NCBI RefSeq assembly: GCF_000472445.1
Contig: NZ_AXAJ01000010.1
Span: forward strand, 1-64,000
Direction of reading: 5' to 3'
DNA length: 64,000 nt
DNA from: Burkholderia sp. WSM2230
Lineage (GTDB): Bacteria > Pseudomonadota > Gammaproteobacteria > Burkholderiales > Burkholderiaceae
Shown here: positions 1 to 9,155 of the stretch, in pieces
How positions within the stretch are numbered: position 1 is the stretch's first letter
How the letters are laid out: each line of letters begins with the position of its first letter
The notes under the pieces: generated by a model
The model's input: only the letters and a program-made list of their open reading frames with translations
What the model was told of the DNA's origin: nothing
Databases searched by the model: none
Position numbers and translations under genes: made by a program

Positions 1-53
1 GGCGGGAGGCGGGAGGCGAGACGCGGGAGGCGGGAGGCGGGAGGCGAGAGGCG
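1..53. repeat. GC-rich heptamer tandem repeat
   Basis: The left edge holds about seven and a half copies of a 7-bp unit, consensus GGCGGGA, with variants GGCGAGA and CGCGGGA. The variants recur every 28 bp, so a higher-order 4 x 7 bp period is visible. The array may extend beyond the window. From 54 to 222 I see only GC-rich sequence leading into the first gene and no convincing reading frame. Confidence 0.8.
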
Positions 54-222
54 TGGCTGAAGGCGCGCGGGCGTCGGCAGGCTCGCAGGCCCGCAGGCCC
101 CAGGTCAGGCGAGGCCCGGAACAAATCCGGCTGGCAGCCGGAGGGCGCTTCCCCAGCGCGAGATTTGCTCTGCGTCCACTTACTGCGTTGCAGTAAAATG
201 GCTGCAGTACCCTCTCCAGACG

Positions 223-1056
223 ATGATGAACGCCGACCTCCACTGTCACTCCACCGTTTCCGACGGCCAGTTTGCGCCGGCCGATGTCGCGCGCCGTGCG
301 CATGCGGGGGGCGTGACGTTGTGGGCGCTGACCGATCACGACGAACTCGGCGGCCAGCACGAGGCACGTCAAGCCGCCCTGGCACTCGGCATGGGTTATC
401 TGAGCGGGGTCGAAATTTCGGTAACCTGGGCGGCGCGTACGGTGCACATCGTCGGGCTCGGCATTGACCCCACCAGTTCCGTGCTGATTGACGGGCTCGC
501 GCGCACGCGCAACGGGCGCGCCGCGCGCGCGGAGGCAATCGGCGAGCAACTGGCCACGCTCGGCATTCCCGACGCCTACCAGGGTGCGCTCAAGTACGTG
601 TCGAATCCGGACATGATTTCGCGCACGCATTTCGCGCGTTTCCTGGTCGAAAGCGGCTACGCCAGTTCCACGCAAGACGTGTTCAACCGCTATCTCGGCG
701 ACGGCAAGCCCGGCTATGTGCCCCACCGCTGGTCGAAGCTGGCGGACGCCGTCGGCTGGATCAAGGCTGCGGGAGGCGAGGCGATCATCGCCCATCCGGG
801 ACGTTACGCCTACTCGCCGACCGAGTTCGACGCCTTTTTTGCAGAGTTCATCGATCTGGGCGGCAAGGCGATTGAAGTTGTGACCGGCAGCCACACGCCG
901 GACCAATACCGCGAGTACGCCGAGGTCGCGCGCCGTTTCGGCTTCGAGGCGTCGCGCGGGTCCGATTTCCACGCGCCGGGCGAGGGCCGTGTCGAGCTCG
1001 GCACGTTGCCGCCGCTTCCTTCCGATCTCAAGCCTGTCTGGGAACGCTGGCTGTGA
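223..1056 (+). CDS. PHP-domain phosphoesterase (RNase AM / YciV-like)
   Basis: This 277-residue protein is a polymerase-and-histidinol-phosphatase (PHP) domain enzyme. The metal-binding motifs are visible in order: His-Cys-His at residues 7-9, Thr-Asp-His-Asp near 37-40, an Ala-His-Pro motif with His191, and Ser-Asp-Phe-His with Asp248 and His250. These match the YciV/Rnm family, which in E. coli hydrolyses 3',5'-nucleoside bisphosphates and trims RNA 5' ends. In E. coli yciV lies next to yciO, and the same pair occurs here, which supports the assignment. Two consecutive ATG codons (223 and 226) can serve as start. The exact substrate is inferred from the family. Confidence 0.88.
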   Translation: MMNADLHCHSTVSDGQFAPADVARRAHAGGVTLWALTDHDELGGQHEARQAALALGMGYLSGVEISVTWAARTVHIVGLGIDPTSSVLIDGLARTRNGRAARAEAIGEQLATLGIPDAYQGALKYVSNPDMISRTHFARFLVESGYASSTQDVFNRYLGDGKPGYVPHRWSKLADAVGWIKAAGGEAIIAHPGRYAYSPTEFDAFFAEFIDLGGKAIEVVTGSHTPDQYREYAEVARRFGFEASRGSDFHAPGEGRVELGTLPPLPSDLKPVWERWL

Positions 1057-1204
1057 GCGCCCGCCGTGCCTTCGCGGCACGCTGCGCGCGAGAGCCGGCA
1101 AATCGCCGTGCTCGCGCCTGACGCTCACGGTCCGCGAAGTCTTGCGTCGGACCGCGCCATCAAACGTTGTTTCTCCGTAGCCACCGTTGCCACCGTTAGC
1201 CGCC

Positions 1205-1840
1205 ATGTCCCAATACTTCCGGCTTCATCCAGATAACCCGCAGCCGCGCCTCGTCAAACAGGCCGTGCAGATCATCAACGACGGCGGCGTGGTCGCACTG
1301 CCGACGGACTCGAGCTACGCGCTCGCGTGCCATCTCGACGACAAGGACGCGGTGGAGCGCCTGCGCCGCATCCGCGGGCTCGACGAAAAGCAGCTGCTGT
1401 CGCTGCTCGTGCGCGATCTGTCCGAACTCGCGAACTTCGCGATGGTGGATAACCGCCAGTACCGGCTCATCAAGTCGGTGACGCCGGGGCCGTATGTTTT
1501 CGTGCTGCAGGCGACCAAGGAAGTGCCGCGGCGCCTCTCGCACCCGTCGCGCAAGACAATCGGCCTGCGCGTGCCGGACCATGCAATCACGCTTGCGATT
1601 CTCGGCGAACTCGGCCAGCCGCTGCTCGGCTCGACGCTGATTCTCCCGGGCGAAACGGCGCCGCTCAACGATCCAGAGGAAATCCGCGCCCGGCTCGAAA
1701 AACAGCTCGATCTCGTGATCGACGGCGGCGCCTGTGTGTGCGAGCCGTCCACGGTGATCGACCTGACCGGCGACGAGCCGGTTCTGGTGCGGGCAGGGCG
1801 CGGTTCTCTCGCGCCATTCGGTCTCGAAGAGACAGCATGA
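1205..1840 (+). CDS. yciO: YciO-type YrdC/Sua5 domain protein
   Basis: A 211-residue single-domain YrdC/Sua5-fold protein. The N-terminus (MSQYFRLHPDNPQPRL) closely resembles E. coli YciO as I remember it, and motifs such as ALPTDSSYAL, KEVPRRL and KTIGLRVPDH fit YciO better than TsaC. Family members bind ATP and RNA; TsaC makes threonylcarbamoyl-adenylate for tRNA t6A, whereas the YciO role is less certain. The start was placed at the ATG at 1205 rather than an in-frame ATG at 1187, because the family begins with MSQ. It follows the PHP gene by about 150 bp, as in the E. coli yciV-yciO pair. Confidence 0.87.
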   Translation: MSQYFRLHPDNPQPRLVKQAVQIINDGGVVALPTDSSYALACHLDDKDAVERLRRIRGLDEKQLLSLLVRDLSELANFAMVDNRQYRLIKSVTPGPYVFVLQATKEVPRRLSHPSRKTIGLRVPDHAITLAILGELGQPLLGSTLILPGETAPLNDPEEIRARLEKQLDLVIDGGACVCEPSTVIDLTGDEPVLVRAGRGSLAPFGLEETA

Positions 1841-1872
1841 GCGAAAGCGGACAGACGCACGCAATCGCGTTG

Positions 1873-1878
1873 TTACAA
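1873..1878 (+). promoter_or_regulatory. Putative -10 element upstream of the M50 peptidase gene
   Basis: TACAAT followed by AGCGAG lies 9 bp upstream of the ATG at 1888. A clear -35 is not visible. The leader would be very short. The same TACAATAGCG-type motif recurs before other genes in the window. Confidence 0.4.
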
Positions 1879-1887
1879 TAGCGAGTT

Positions 1888-2550
1888 ATGGATTCTTCCC
1901 TGATACAAACCATCGCGGTATACGCGTTGCCGGTGATCTTCGCCATCACGCTGCACGAGGCCGCGCATGGTTACGTCGCGCGCTGGCTCGGCGACAACAC
2001 GGCTTATGTGCTCGGCCGCGTTTCCATCAATCCGATGCGGCACATCGACCCGCTCGGCACGATCGCAATTCCCTTGCTGCTGTACTTCGCCACGAGCGGC
2101 GCGTTCATGTTCGGCTACGCGAAGCCGGTGCCGGTCGCCTTCGGCAATCTGCGCAATCCGCGCTGGGGCAGCCTGTGGGTCGCGGCAGCGGGTCCTGCCT
2201 GCAACTTCGTGCAGGCGCTCATCTGGGGCCTGTTCGGCGTGGCGCTGGCGGTCATGGCCGTCGACGAACCGTTTTTCACGCGTATGGCGGCCGCAGGTGT
2301 CGGCGTGAATCTCGTGCTCGGCGTGCTCAATCTGTTTCCGTTGCCGCCGCTCGACGGCGGCCGCGTGCTGATGGCGCTGTTGCCGCCGCGCCAGGCCATT
2401 ACGCTGTCGCGCCTCGAACCGTATGGCTTTTTCATCGTCATGGCGCTGGTCATGACCGGCACGCTGACCCGCTACTGGTTAAGCCCGCTCGTCACACTCG
2501 GTTACGGCGCAATCACCGCAATTCTGACTCCACTTGTTTCGCTTTTCTAA
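1888..2550 (+). CDS. Site-2 protease family (M50) membrane metallopeptidase
   Basis: A 220-residue polytopic membrane protein of the M50 (RseP/SpoIVFB-like) family, minimal type without a PDZ domain. The zinc-binding HEAAH motif (HExxH) is at residues 23-27 inside the first hydrophobic segment. The second ligand motif PPLDGG, with Asp156, lies in a later segment. Such proteases cut substrates within the membrane; the substrate here is unknown. It ends 6 bp before trpS, so the two are probably cotranscribed. Confidence 0.9.
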   Translation: MDSSLIQTIAVYALPVIFAITLHEAAHGYVARWLGDNTAYVLGRVSINPMRHIDPLGTIAIPLLLYFATSGAFMFGYAKPVPVAFGNLRNPRWGSLWVAAAGPACNFVQALIWGLFGVALAVMAVDEPFFTRMAAAGVGVNLVLGVLNLFPLPPLDGGRVLMALLPPRQAITLSRLEPYGFFIVMALVMTGTLTRYWLSPLVTLGYGAITAILTPLVSLF

Positions 2551-2556
2551 ATAACC

Positions 2557-3759
2557 ATGTTCCCAGACCGTATCTTCTCCGGCATGCGGCCCACCGGGTC
2601 GCTGCACCTCGGCCACTATCACGGCGTGCTGAAAAACTGGGTGCGGCTGCAGTCCGAATACCCGTGCTTCTTCGCTGTCGTCGACTGGCACGCGCTCACC
2701 ACGCACTACGAAACGCCCGAGGTTATCGAGAAAAACGTCTGGGAGGTGCTGATCGACTGGCTCGCCTCGGGCATCGATCCGGCGCAGGCCACGCTTTTCA
2801 TCCAGAGCCGCGTGCCCGAGCACGCGGAGCTGTCGCTGCTGCTCGGCATGAGCACGCCGCTTGGCTGGCTCGAACGCGTGCCGACCTACAAGGAGCAGAT
2901 GGAGAAGCTGAAGGAGAAAGATCTGTCCACTTACGGCTTTCTCGGCTATCCGGTGCTGATGGCGGCGGACATTCTGCTGTATCGCGCGTCGCTCGTGCCG
3001 GTCGGCGAAGACCAGGTGCCGCACGTCGAAATGACGCGTGAAATCGCGCGCCGTTTCAACTACCTGTACGGCCGCGAGCCGGGTTTCGAGGAAAAGGCGA
3101 ACGAAGCCGCGAAAAAGCTCGGCGGCAAGCGCGCGAAGCTGTATCACGAGCTGCGCAACGCCTATCAGCAGGAAGGCGACGACGAAGCCCTCGAGCAGGC
3201 GCGCGCGATGTTGCAGGAATCGCAGAGCCTGTCGATGAGCGACCGCGAGCGTCTGTTCGGCTACCTCGAAGGCTCGCGCAAGATCATTCTGGTCGAGCCG
3301 CAGGTCATGCTGACGGAAGCCTCGCGCATGCCGGGTCTGGACGGCCAGAAGATGTCGAAGTCGTACGGCAACACGATTGGCCTGCGCGAAGACGCCGAGA
3401 CAATCACGAAGAAGGTGCGCACCATGCCGACCGATCCGGCACGCGTGCGCCGCACGGATCCGGGCGATCCGGACAAGTGCCCGGTATGGCAACTGCACCA
3501 GGTCTATACGGACGAAACCACGCACGAGTGGGTGCAGAAGGGTTGCCGGTCGGCCGGCATTGGCTGCCTCGAATGCAAGCAGCCGGTGATCGAAGGCATT
3601 CTGCGCGAGCAGCAGCCGATGCTGGAGCGCGCGCAGAAGTACATGGACGATCCGTCGCTGTTGCGCGCGATCGTCGCCGACGGCTGCGACAAGGCGCGCC
3701 GCTTCGCTACGGAAACGATGCGTGACGTGCGCGAGGCGATGGGCCTGTCGTACAACTGA
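2557..3759 (+). CDS. trpS: Tryptophan--tRNA ligase
   Basis: A 400-residue class I aminoacyl-tRNA synthetase that charges tRNA-Trp in the cytoplasm. The HIGH-type signature HLGH is at residues 17-20 and KMSKS is at 265-269. It is longer than the E. coli enzyme (about 334 residues), as is common for betaproteobacterial TrpS; extra sequence between the signatures and a Cys-rich stretch near residues 308-345 account for the difference. It starts 6 bp after the M50 peptidase gene and is followed 17 bp later by a methyltransferase gene, so a three-gene operon is likely. Confidence 0.96.
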   Translation: MFPDRIFSGMRPTGSLHLGHYHGVLKNWVRLQSEYPCFFAVVDWHALTTHYETPEVIEKNVWEVLIDWLASGIDPAQATLFIQSRVPEHAELSLLLGMSTPLGWLERVPTYKEQMEKLKEKDLSTYGFLGYPVLMAADILLYRASLVPVGEDQVPHVEMTREIARRFNYLYGREPGFEEKANEAAKKLGGKRAKLYHELRNAYQQEGDDEALEQARAMLQESQSLSMSDRERLFGYLEGSRKIILVEPQVMLTEASRMPGLDGQKMSKSYGNTIGLREDAETITKKVRTMPTDPARVRRTDPGDPDKCPVWQLHQVYTDETTHEWVQKGCRSAGIGCLECKQPVIEGILREQQPMLERAQKYMDDPSLLRAIVADGCDKARRFATETMRDVREAMGLSYN

Positions 3760-3776
3760 AGGGCCGCGCCGACGTC

Positions 3777-4376
3777 ATGAGCATTCCCGCCGTAGCCGTG
3801 CATGGATTGGGGGAGCCGTCGCGCTGGGTGCGCCATTGGGCGCATCTCATCGCGGCGGGCGGCGCGGTGCTCGACGTCGCGTCCGGAGCGGGGCGGCATG
3901 CGCGGTTTTTTGCGTCGCTGGGCCATCCGGTGACGGCGATCGACCGCGACGCCGCCGCGCTAAACACGCTCGCCGACGAACCGCTCGTCACGCCCGTCGT
4001 TGCCGACATCGAGAACGCTCCGTGGCCGTTGCCCGCGGACGCGAAGTTTGCCGCGGTCGTCGTCACCAATTATCTGCACCGGCCGCTTTTTGCGCGGCTG
4101 ATCGAATCGCTCGCGCCCGGCGGCGTACTGGTTTACGAGACGTTCGCGCAAGGAAACGAAACGGTGGGCAAGCCCTCTAATCCCGCGTTCCTGCTCGCGC
4201 CCGGCGAACTGCTGGAGCTCGTGCGCGGCCGCTTGCGGGTGGTCGCGTTTCAGGACGGTTTTCTCGCGCAGCCACGCCCGGCCTATGTCCAGCGCATCTG
4301 TGCAATTCTGGAGCGGGACCGCTCAGACGACCCCGTGCAGGCGGCGCCCCCGCCTTGTTACGAGTTGGCTGGCTAA
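3777..4376 (+). CDS. Class I SAM-dependent methyltransferase
   Basis: A 199-residue Rossmann-fold methyltransferase. Motif I (VLDVASGAGRH) lies near residues 30-40 and an acidic ribose-binding position (VTAID) near 54. Later motifs include FAAVVVTNYLHRPLF and a GGVLVYETF strand typical of class I enzymes. The substrate is not evident. It begins 17 bp after trpS and is probably translated from the same message. The stop falls just before the putative dapA promoter. Confidence 0.85.
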   Translation: MSIPAVAVHGLGEPSRWVRHWAHLIAAGGAVLDVASGAGRHARFFASLGHPVTAIDRDAAALNTLADEPLVTPVVADIENAPWPLPADAKFAAVVVTNYLHRPLFARLIESLAPGGVLVYETFAQGNETVGKPSNPAFLLAPGELLELVRGRLRVVAFQDGFLAQPRPAYVQRICAILERDRSDDPVQAAPPPCYELAG

Positions 4377-4381
4377 TCCGC

Positions 4382-4387
4382 TACAAT
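4382..4387 (+). promoter_or_regulatory. Putative -10 element of dapA
   Basis: TACAATCGCGG lies 32 bp upstream of the dapA ATG and just after the stop of the methyltransferase gene. No good -35 stands out at 16-18 bp; a TTGTTA is present but 21 bp away. Confidence 0.4.
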
Positions 4388-4419
4388 CGCGGTTTACCTG
4401 ATCAAATTCATGGCTTTTC

Positions 4420-5346
<927 letters not shown>

Positions 5347-5470
5347 GCGGGCAGCCGCCGCACCCGTCAGCGCTCGCTCAGCCACCGGCATTCCCTTAAC
5401 CGACGTCGATCCAGCCCACGTTCCCGGCACACAGAACCAGGCACCGCGTTCCAGCATCACGAAGGACCTC

Positions 5471-6610
5471 ATGAAACGTTCCGCACTTTCCCTCCACGCA
5501 ACCCGCATGGCGGCGCTGACGCTTGCCCTGGTGACGCTCGCCGGCTGTGACACGCTGAACGACTGGTTCGCTTCCGATCGCGTGAATTACAAGGCCGCGG
5601 GCAGTGCGCCGCCGCTCGCCATTCCTGGCGACCTGAACACCACAGCAACCGATCAGCGCTACGTCGCACCGCCGGCCAATCTGGCGCTCGGCGGCGCGAC
5701 CAAGCGCGCGGTGACAGCGGCCGGCAATTCGACCGAAGGTCAGCCGACGGCGCAAGACCCGTACGGCATGCACATCGAGCGCGACGGCGACCGCCGCTGG
5801 CTGGTGGTCGACGGCCGCTCGCCGGAACAGCTGTGGCCGCAACTGCAAGAGTTCTGGCAGGAAAACGGCTTCGCGCTGAAAACCGACGCACCGGCTACCG
5901 GCATCATGGTGACCGACTGGGCTGAAAACCGCGCCAATATTCCGGACGACTGGTTCCGCCGCACCGTGGGCAAAGTGATCGACTTCGCTTATTCGTCGGG
6001 TACGCGTGACAGTTTCCGTACGCTCGTGTCGCGCGGTCCTTCCGACACCACGGATATTTCCGTCACACACAGCGCAATGGAAGAAGTGCTGACCGGGCAG
6101 GACAAGACGTCGTCGCGTTGGGAAGAGCGTCCGCGCGACCCGGCACTGGAAGCACTGTTCCTCACCAAGCTGATGCAGAAATTCGGCCTGACCGAAAAAC
6201 AGTCGAAGCAGTTGCTGACGGAAGCGCGCCCGGCCGCCGCGCCGGCCACGCTCGACAAGACCGCGGGCGCATCCACGCTCGATCTGCAGGAATCGTTCGA
6301 CCGCGCGTGGCTGCGTGTGGGTCTTGCGCTCGACCGCACCAACTTCACCGTCGATAACCGCGACCGTGAGAAGGGCATTTACTACGTGCGCTATGCGGAT
6401 TCGATGCAGGAACTGAAGAAGGAAGGCCTGCTCGGCAAGCTGTTCTACGGCGGCAATTCCGCGAAAAAGCCGGGTCAGGAGTTTCTCGTCAACGTGCGTT
6501 CGAAGGGCGATGCCTTGACGCAAGTTGCGGTGCTGGACGCGAACGGGCAGATCGACAATTCGTCCGACGCGCAGCGCATCGTGACGCTCCTGCACGCGCA
6601 ACTGAACTGA
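5471..6610 (+). CDS. bamC: Outer membrane protein assembly factor BamC
   Basis: A 379-residue lipoprotein subunit of the BAM complex, which inserts beta-barrel proteins into the outer membrane. The start at 5471 gives a lipoprotein signal peptide (MKRSALSLHATRMAALTLAL...) with lipobox LAGC and the lipidated Cys at residue 26. The Cys is followed by an extended N-terminal region and two helix-grip domains, about residues 100-210 and 270-375, with Pro/Ala-rich linkers. An in-frame upstream extension to 5249 exists but overlaps dapA and would destroy the signal peptide. Position behind dapA supports the call. Confidence 0.92.
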   Translation: MKRSALSLHATRMAALTLALVTLAGCDTLNDWFASDRVNYKAAGSAPPLAIPGDLNTTATDQRYVAPPANLALGGATKRAVTAAGNSTEGQPTAQDPYGMHIERDGDRRWLVVDGRSPEQLWPQLQEFWQENGFALKTDAPATGIMVTDWAENRANIPDDWFRRTVGKVIDFAYSSGTRDSFRTLVSRGPSDTTDISVTHSAMEEVLTGQDKTSSRWEERPRDPALEALFLTKLMQKFGLTEKQSKQLLTEARPAAAPATLDKTAGASTLDLQESFDRAWLRVGLALDRTNFTVDNRDREKGIYYVRYADSMQELKKEGLLGKLFYGGNSAKKPGQEFLVNVRSKGDALTQVAVLDANGQIDNSSDAQRIVTLLHAQLN

Positions 6611-6617
6611 TCGGGCT

Positions 6618-7391
6618 GTGCGGTTCGCAAGTCTTGGCAGCGGCAGTGAAGGCAATGCGTTGCTGGTGGAAGCGCAAAGCGGCGCGACCACCACGCGCGT
6701 GCTGCTCGATTGCGGTTTTTCTGCAAAGGAAGTCGAGCGGCGTCTGAACCGGCTCGGCTCGAGCGCTGAAGGCCTTGACGCAATCCTGATCACGCACGAA
6801 CACAGCGACCACATTGGCAGCGCGCTGACCTTGGCGCGCAAGTGGTCGATTCCGCTGTACATGAGCTGGGGCACCGCCCGCGCGGTCGGTGCGGACGAAG
6901 CCGACGTCGATCTGCAAGTGCTGTGGGGCGACGAAGCGGTGGCAATCGGCGACCTCAGCGTTCTTCCTTACACGGTTCCTCACGACGCCCGGGAGCCGCT
7001 GCAATATGTGTTCTCGAATGGCGCGAGGCGCCTTGGCGTGCTGACGGACGTCGGCACGTCGACACCGCATATCAGCGCTGTGTTGAGCGGTTGCGACGCG
7101 CTGGTGCTTGAATGCAATCACGACGTGCGCATGCTGGCCGGCAGCCGTTATCCACAGTCACTGAAGGCGCGCATCGGCGGGAATCATGGGCATTTGAACA
7201 ACGACGCGGCGGCCGAAATTCTCGCCTCGCTTGACCGTTCGCGTCTGCGACATCTGGTCGCCGCGCATCTGAGCCAGCAGAATAATCTGCCTGAACTCGC
7301 GCAGGCCGCTATGGCCGGCGTGTTGGGCGCCGCGCCGACTGAGGTGGTGGTTGCCTCGCAGGCGGAAGGGTTCGAGTGGCTGAGCCTTTGA
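6618..7391 (+). CDS. MBL-fold metallohydrolase (YycJ/WalJ-like)
   Basis: A 257-residue metallo-beta-lactamase-fold hydrolase. The metal-binding HxHxDH motif (THEHSDH) spans residues 59-65, and further ligand motifs are TVPHDA, LTDVGTS and LECNHD. The N-terminus MRFASLGSGSEGNALLVE is typical of YycJ/WalJ-like proteins, some of which are DNA exonucleases. Translation appears to start at a GTG seven bases after the bamC stop, which points to translational coupling. The sequence runs into a strong terminator. The exact substrate is unknown. Confidence 0.88.
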   Translation: MRFASLGSGSEGNALLVEAQSGATTTRVLLDCGFSAKEVERRLNRLGSSAEGLDAILITHEHSDHIGSALTLARKWSIPLYMSWGTARAVGADEADVDLQVLWGDEAVAIGDLSVLPYTVPHDAREPLQYVFSNGARRLGVLTDVGTSTPHISAVLSGCDALVLECNHDVRMLAGSRYPQSLKARIGGNHGHLNNDAAAEILASLDRSRLRHLVAAHLSQQNNLPELAQAAMAGVLGAAPTEVVVASQAEGFEWLSL

Positions 7392-7447
7392 GCGCTGGCG
7401 CGACTGCTCTACTGTCGCCAGAAACGGCGACGCAGCGGGGATCAAAA

Positions 7448-7483
7448 AAAGCCCATAACGAGTAAATCGTTATGGGCTTTTTT
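7448..7483. terminator. Bidirectional rho-independent terminator
   Basis: A perfect 11-bp GC-containing stem (GCCCATAACGA / TCGTTATGGGC) with a GTAAA loop is flanked by A-rich sequence on the left and a T run on the right. It separates the convergent MBL hydrolase (+) and Bax inhibitor-like (-) genes and can serve both. Confidence 0.93.
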
Positions 7484-7531
7484 ACGAGGCCGGCGCATTG
7501 AGTGCCGCGGCCCCGGTTCGATGCATGACGC

Positions 7532-8230
7532 TTAGTTGCGGTTGCCGCCGAAAATGCCGAGCAGCGCCAGCAGGTTCACGAACACGTTGTACAGGTCGAG
7601 ATAGATGGCGAGTGCGGCGGTGATGTAGTTGGTCTCGCCGCCGTTCACCACGCGCTGAACGTCGAACAGCATATACGCCGAGAAGATCACAATGGCCATG
7701 ACGGACACCGTGAGCATCAGCGCCGGCAGATGCAGGAACACGTTCGCGACGGAGGCCAGCAGCAGCACGATCACGCCCATGAACAGCCACTTGCCGAGAC
7801 CGGAGAAGTCGCGCTTGCTGACAGTCGCAATGGTGGCCATGGAGGCGAAGATCACACCAGTGCCACCAAAGGCGAGCATGATGAGCGACGGGCCGTTGGA
7901 GAAACCCAGCACGAAGCCCAGAATGCGCGACAGCATGAGGCCCATGAAGAACGTGAAGCCAAGCAGCACGAACACGCCGGCCGAGCTGTTCTTGGTTTTT
8001 TCGATCGCGAACATGAAGCCGAAGGCGATCGCGAAAAACGCCAGCAGGCTCATGGCGGGACTGGTGGCGGCGAAGAGCGAAAACCCGGTGGCGAGCCCGA
8101 CCCACGCGCCGAGCACTGTCGGAATCATGGACAGCGCAAGCAGCCAGTAGGTGTTGCGTAGCACGCGGTTACGCGTTTCGACCGTGCTGACCGCGCCAGT
8201 GCGGCCAAAGCTATACGGATGATCGTTCAT
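7532..8230 (-). CDS. Bax inhibitor-1/YccA family membrane protein
   Basis: A 232-residue inner-membrane protein with about seven hydrophobic helices, which is the BI-1/YccA topology. The N-terminus is cytoplasmic and polar (MNDHPYSFGRTGAVSTVETRNRVLRNTYWLL), and the C-terminus has the conserved YLDLYNVFVNLLALLGIFGG stretch typical of BI-1. E. coli YccA interacts with and modulates the FtsH protease; other members leak calcium. The hflKC genes, whose products also bind FtsH, lie elsewhere in this window. The start is supported by a strong Shine-Dalgarno (AAGGAGA) four bases upstream of the ATG. Confidence 0.93.
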   Translation of the reverse strand: MNDHPYSFGRTGAVSTVETRNRVLRNTYWLLALSMIPTVLGAWVGLATGFSLFAATSPAMSLLAFFAIAFGFMFAIEKTKNSSAGVFVLLGFTFFMGLMLSRILGFVLGFSNGPSLIMLAFGGTGVIFASMATIATVSKRDFSGLGKWLFMGVIVLLLASVANVFLHLPALMLTVSVMAIVIFSAYMLFDVQRVVNGGETNYITAALAIYLDLYNVFVNLLALLGIFGGNRN

Positions 8231-8559
8231 GGTCTCTCCTTACGTCAGAACCGTGTTGCGTGATGTTGTCAGCGGTTTGTCCAGCATTGTTGCCGCGTGC
8301 CGCGCCGGAAGCTCTCGCCGCCGCCACGGACCACCCGTTCCTAAGATTAGCGCGACGCCGGGGAGTTTCAATGCCACCGATGCGACAAAAGTGCGTGGAA
8401 AACTGCGCCGAAGCGCCCACACGGCCTACGCTACCAGTATTCAGAAACTCCTGCTTGGAGTCTTTCAGTGCCGTAAGGGTTCAATCGCAATCATAACTGG
8501 AACATGCTACAATAGCGGATTCATTTGAATCTGTAACCTCTTAATTTTTTGGAGTTTTT
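8231..8559 (+). promoter_or_regulatory. Intergenic region with putative ndk promoter
   Basis: This 329-bp divergent gap holds the BI-1 gene leader on the left and the ndk promoter on the right. TACAATAGCGG at 8508-8518 is a good -10 with discriminator, about 45 bp upstream of ndk, and GGAG precedes the ndk ATG. Reading frames inside the gap show no protein-like features. Confidence 0.5.
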
Positions 8560-8985
8560 ATGGCGATCGAACGCACCCTGTCCATTATCAAGCCGGACGC
8601 AGTGGCCAAGAACGTGATCGGCCAGATCTACAGCCGTTTCGAAAACGCCGGCCTGAAGATCGTGGCTTCGCGCATGGTCCACCTGTCGCGCGCCGACGCT
8701 GAGAAGTTCTACGCCGTGCATGCTGCGCGTCCGTTCTTCAAGGACCTGGTCGAATTCATGATCTCCGGCCCGGTGGTCGTGCAAGTGCTGGAAGGCGAAA
8801 ACGCCATCCTGAAGCACCGCGATCTGATGGGCGCAACGGACCCGAAGAAGGCCGAAAAGGGCACGATTCGTGCGGACTTCGCCGACAGCATCGACGCTAA
8901 CGCGGTGCACGGTTCGGACGCCGCTGAAACGGCTGCGGTTGAAATCGCGTTTTTCTTCCCGCAAGTGAACGTGTATTCGCGCTAA
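8560..8985 (+). CDS. ndk: Nucleoside diphosphate kinase
   Basis: This 141-residue enzyme transfers the gamma phosphate from NTPs to NDPs through a phosphohistidine and balances nucleotide pools. The active-site histidine is His117 in NAVHGSDA. The N-terminus AIERTLSIIKPDAVAKN and the central ISGPVVVQVLEGENAI segments are typical, and the length matches the family. It is preceded by a likely promoter and GGAG ribosome-binding site and is followed by rlmN, a common order in Burkholderiales. Confidence 0.97.
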   Translation: MAIERTLSIIKPDAVAKNVIGQIYSRFENAGLKIVASRMVHLSRADAEKFYAVHAARPFFKDLVEFMISGPVVVQVLEGENAILKHRDLMGATDPKKAEKGTIRADFADSIDANAVHGSDAAETAAVEIAFFFPQVNVYSR

Positions 8986-9155
8986 TGCTGGTTATCCCGG
9001 CGGCGGGTGCAGCGAAGCGGGTTTATTCACACCAATGCGCACCAATCGCCGGGCAAAGTAGTAAGGTAAAAGCAGCAGGGATGGGCGCGAACGGTTTTGC
9101 GGTCATGCAGCTTGTTGCATGAACCCAGTCTCGCACTGAAATGGCAGGATTCGAT

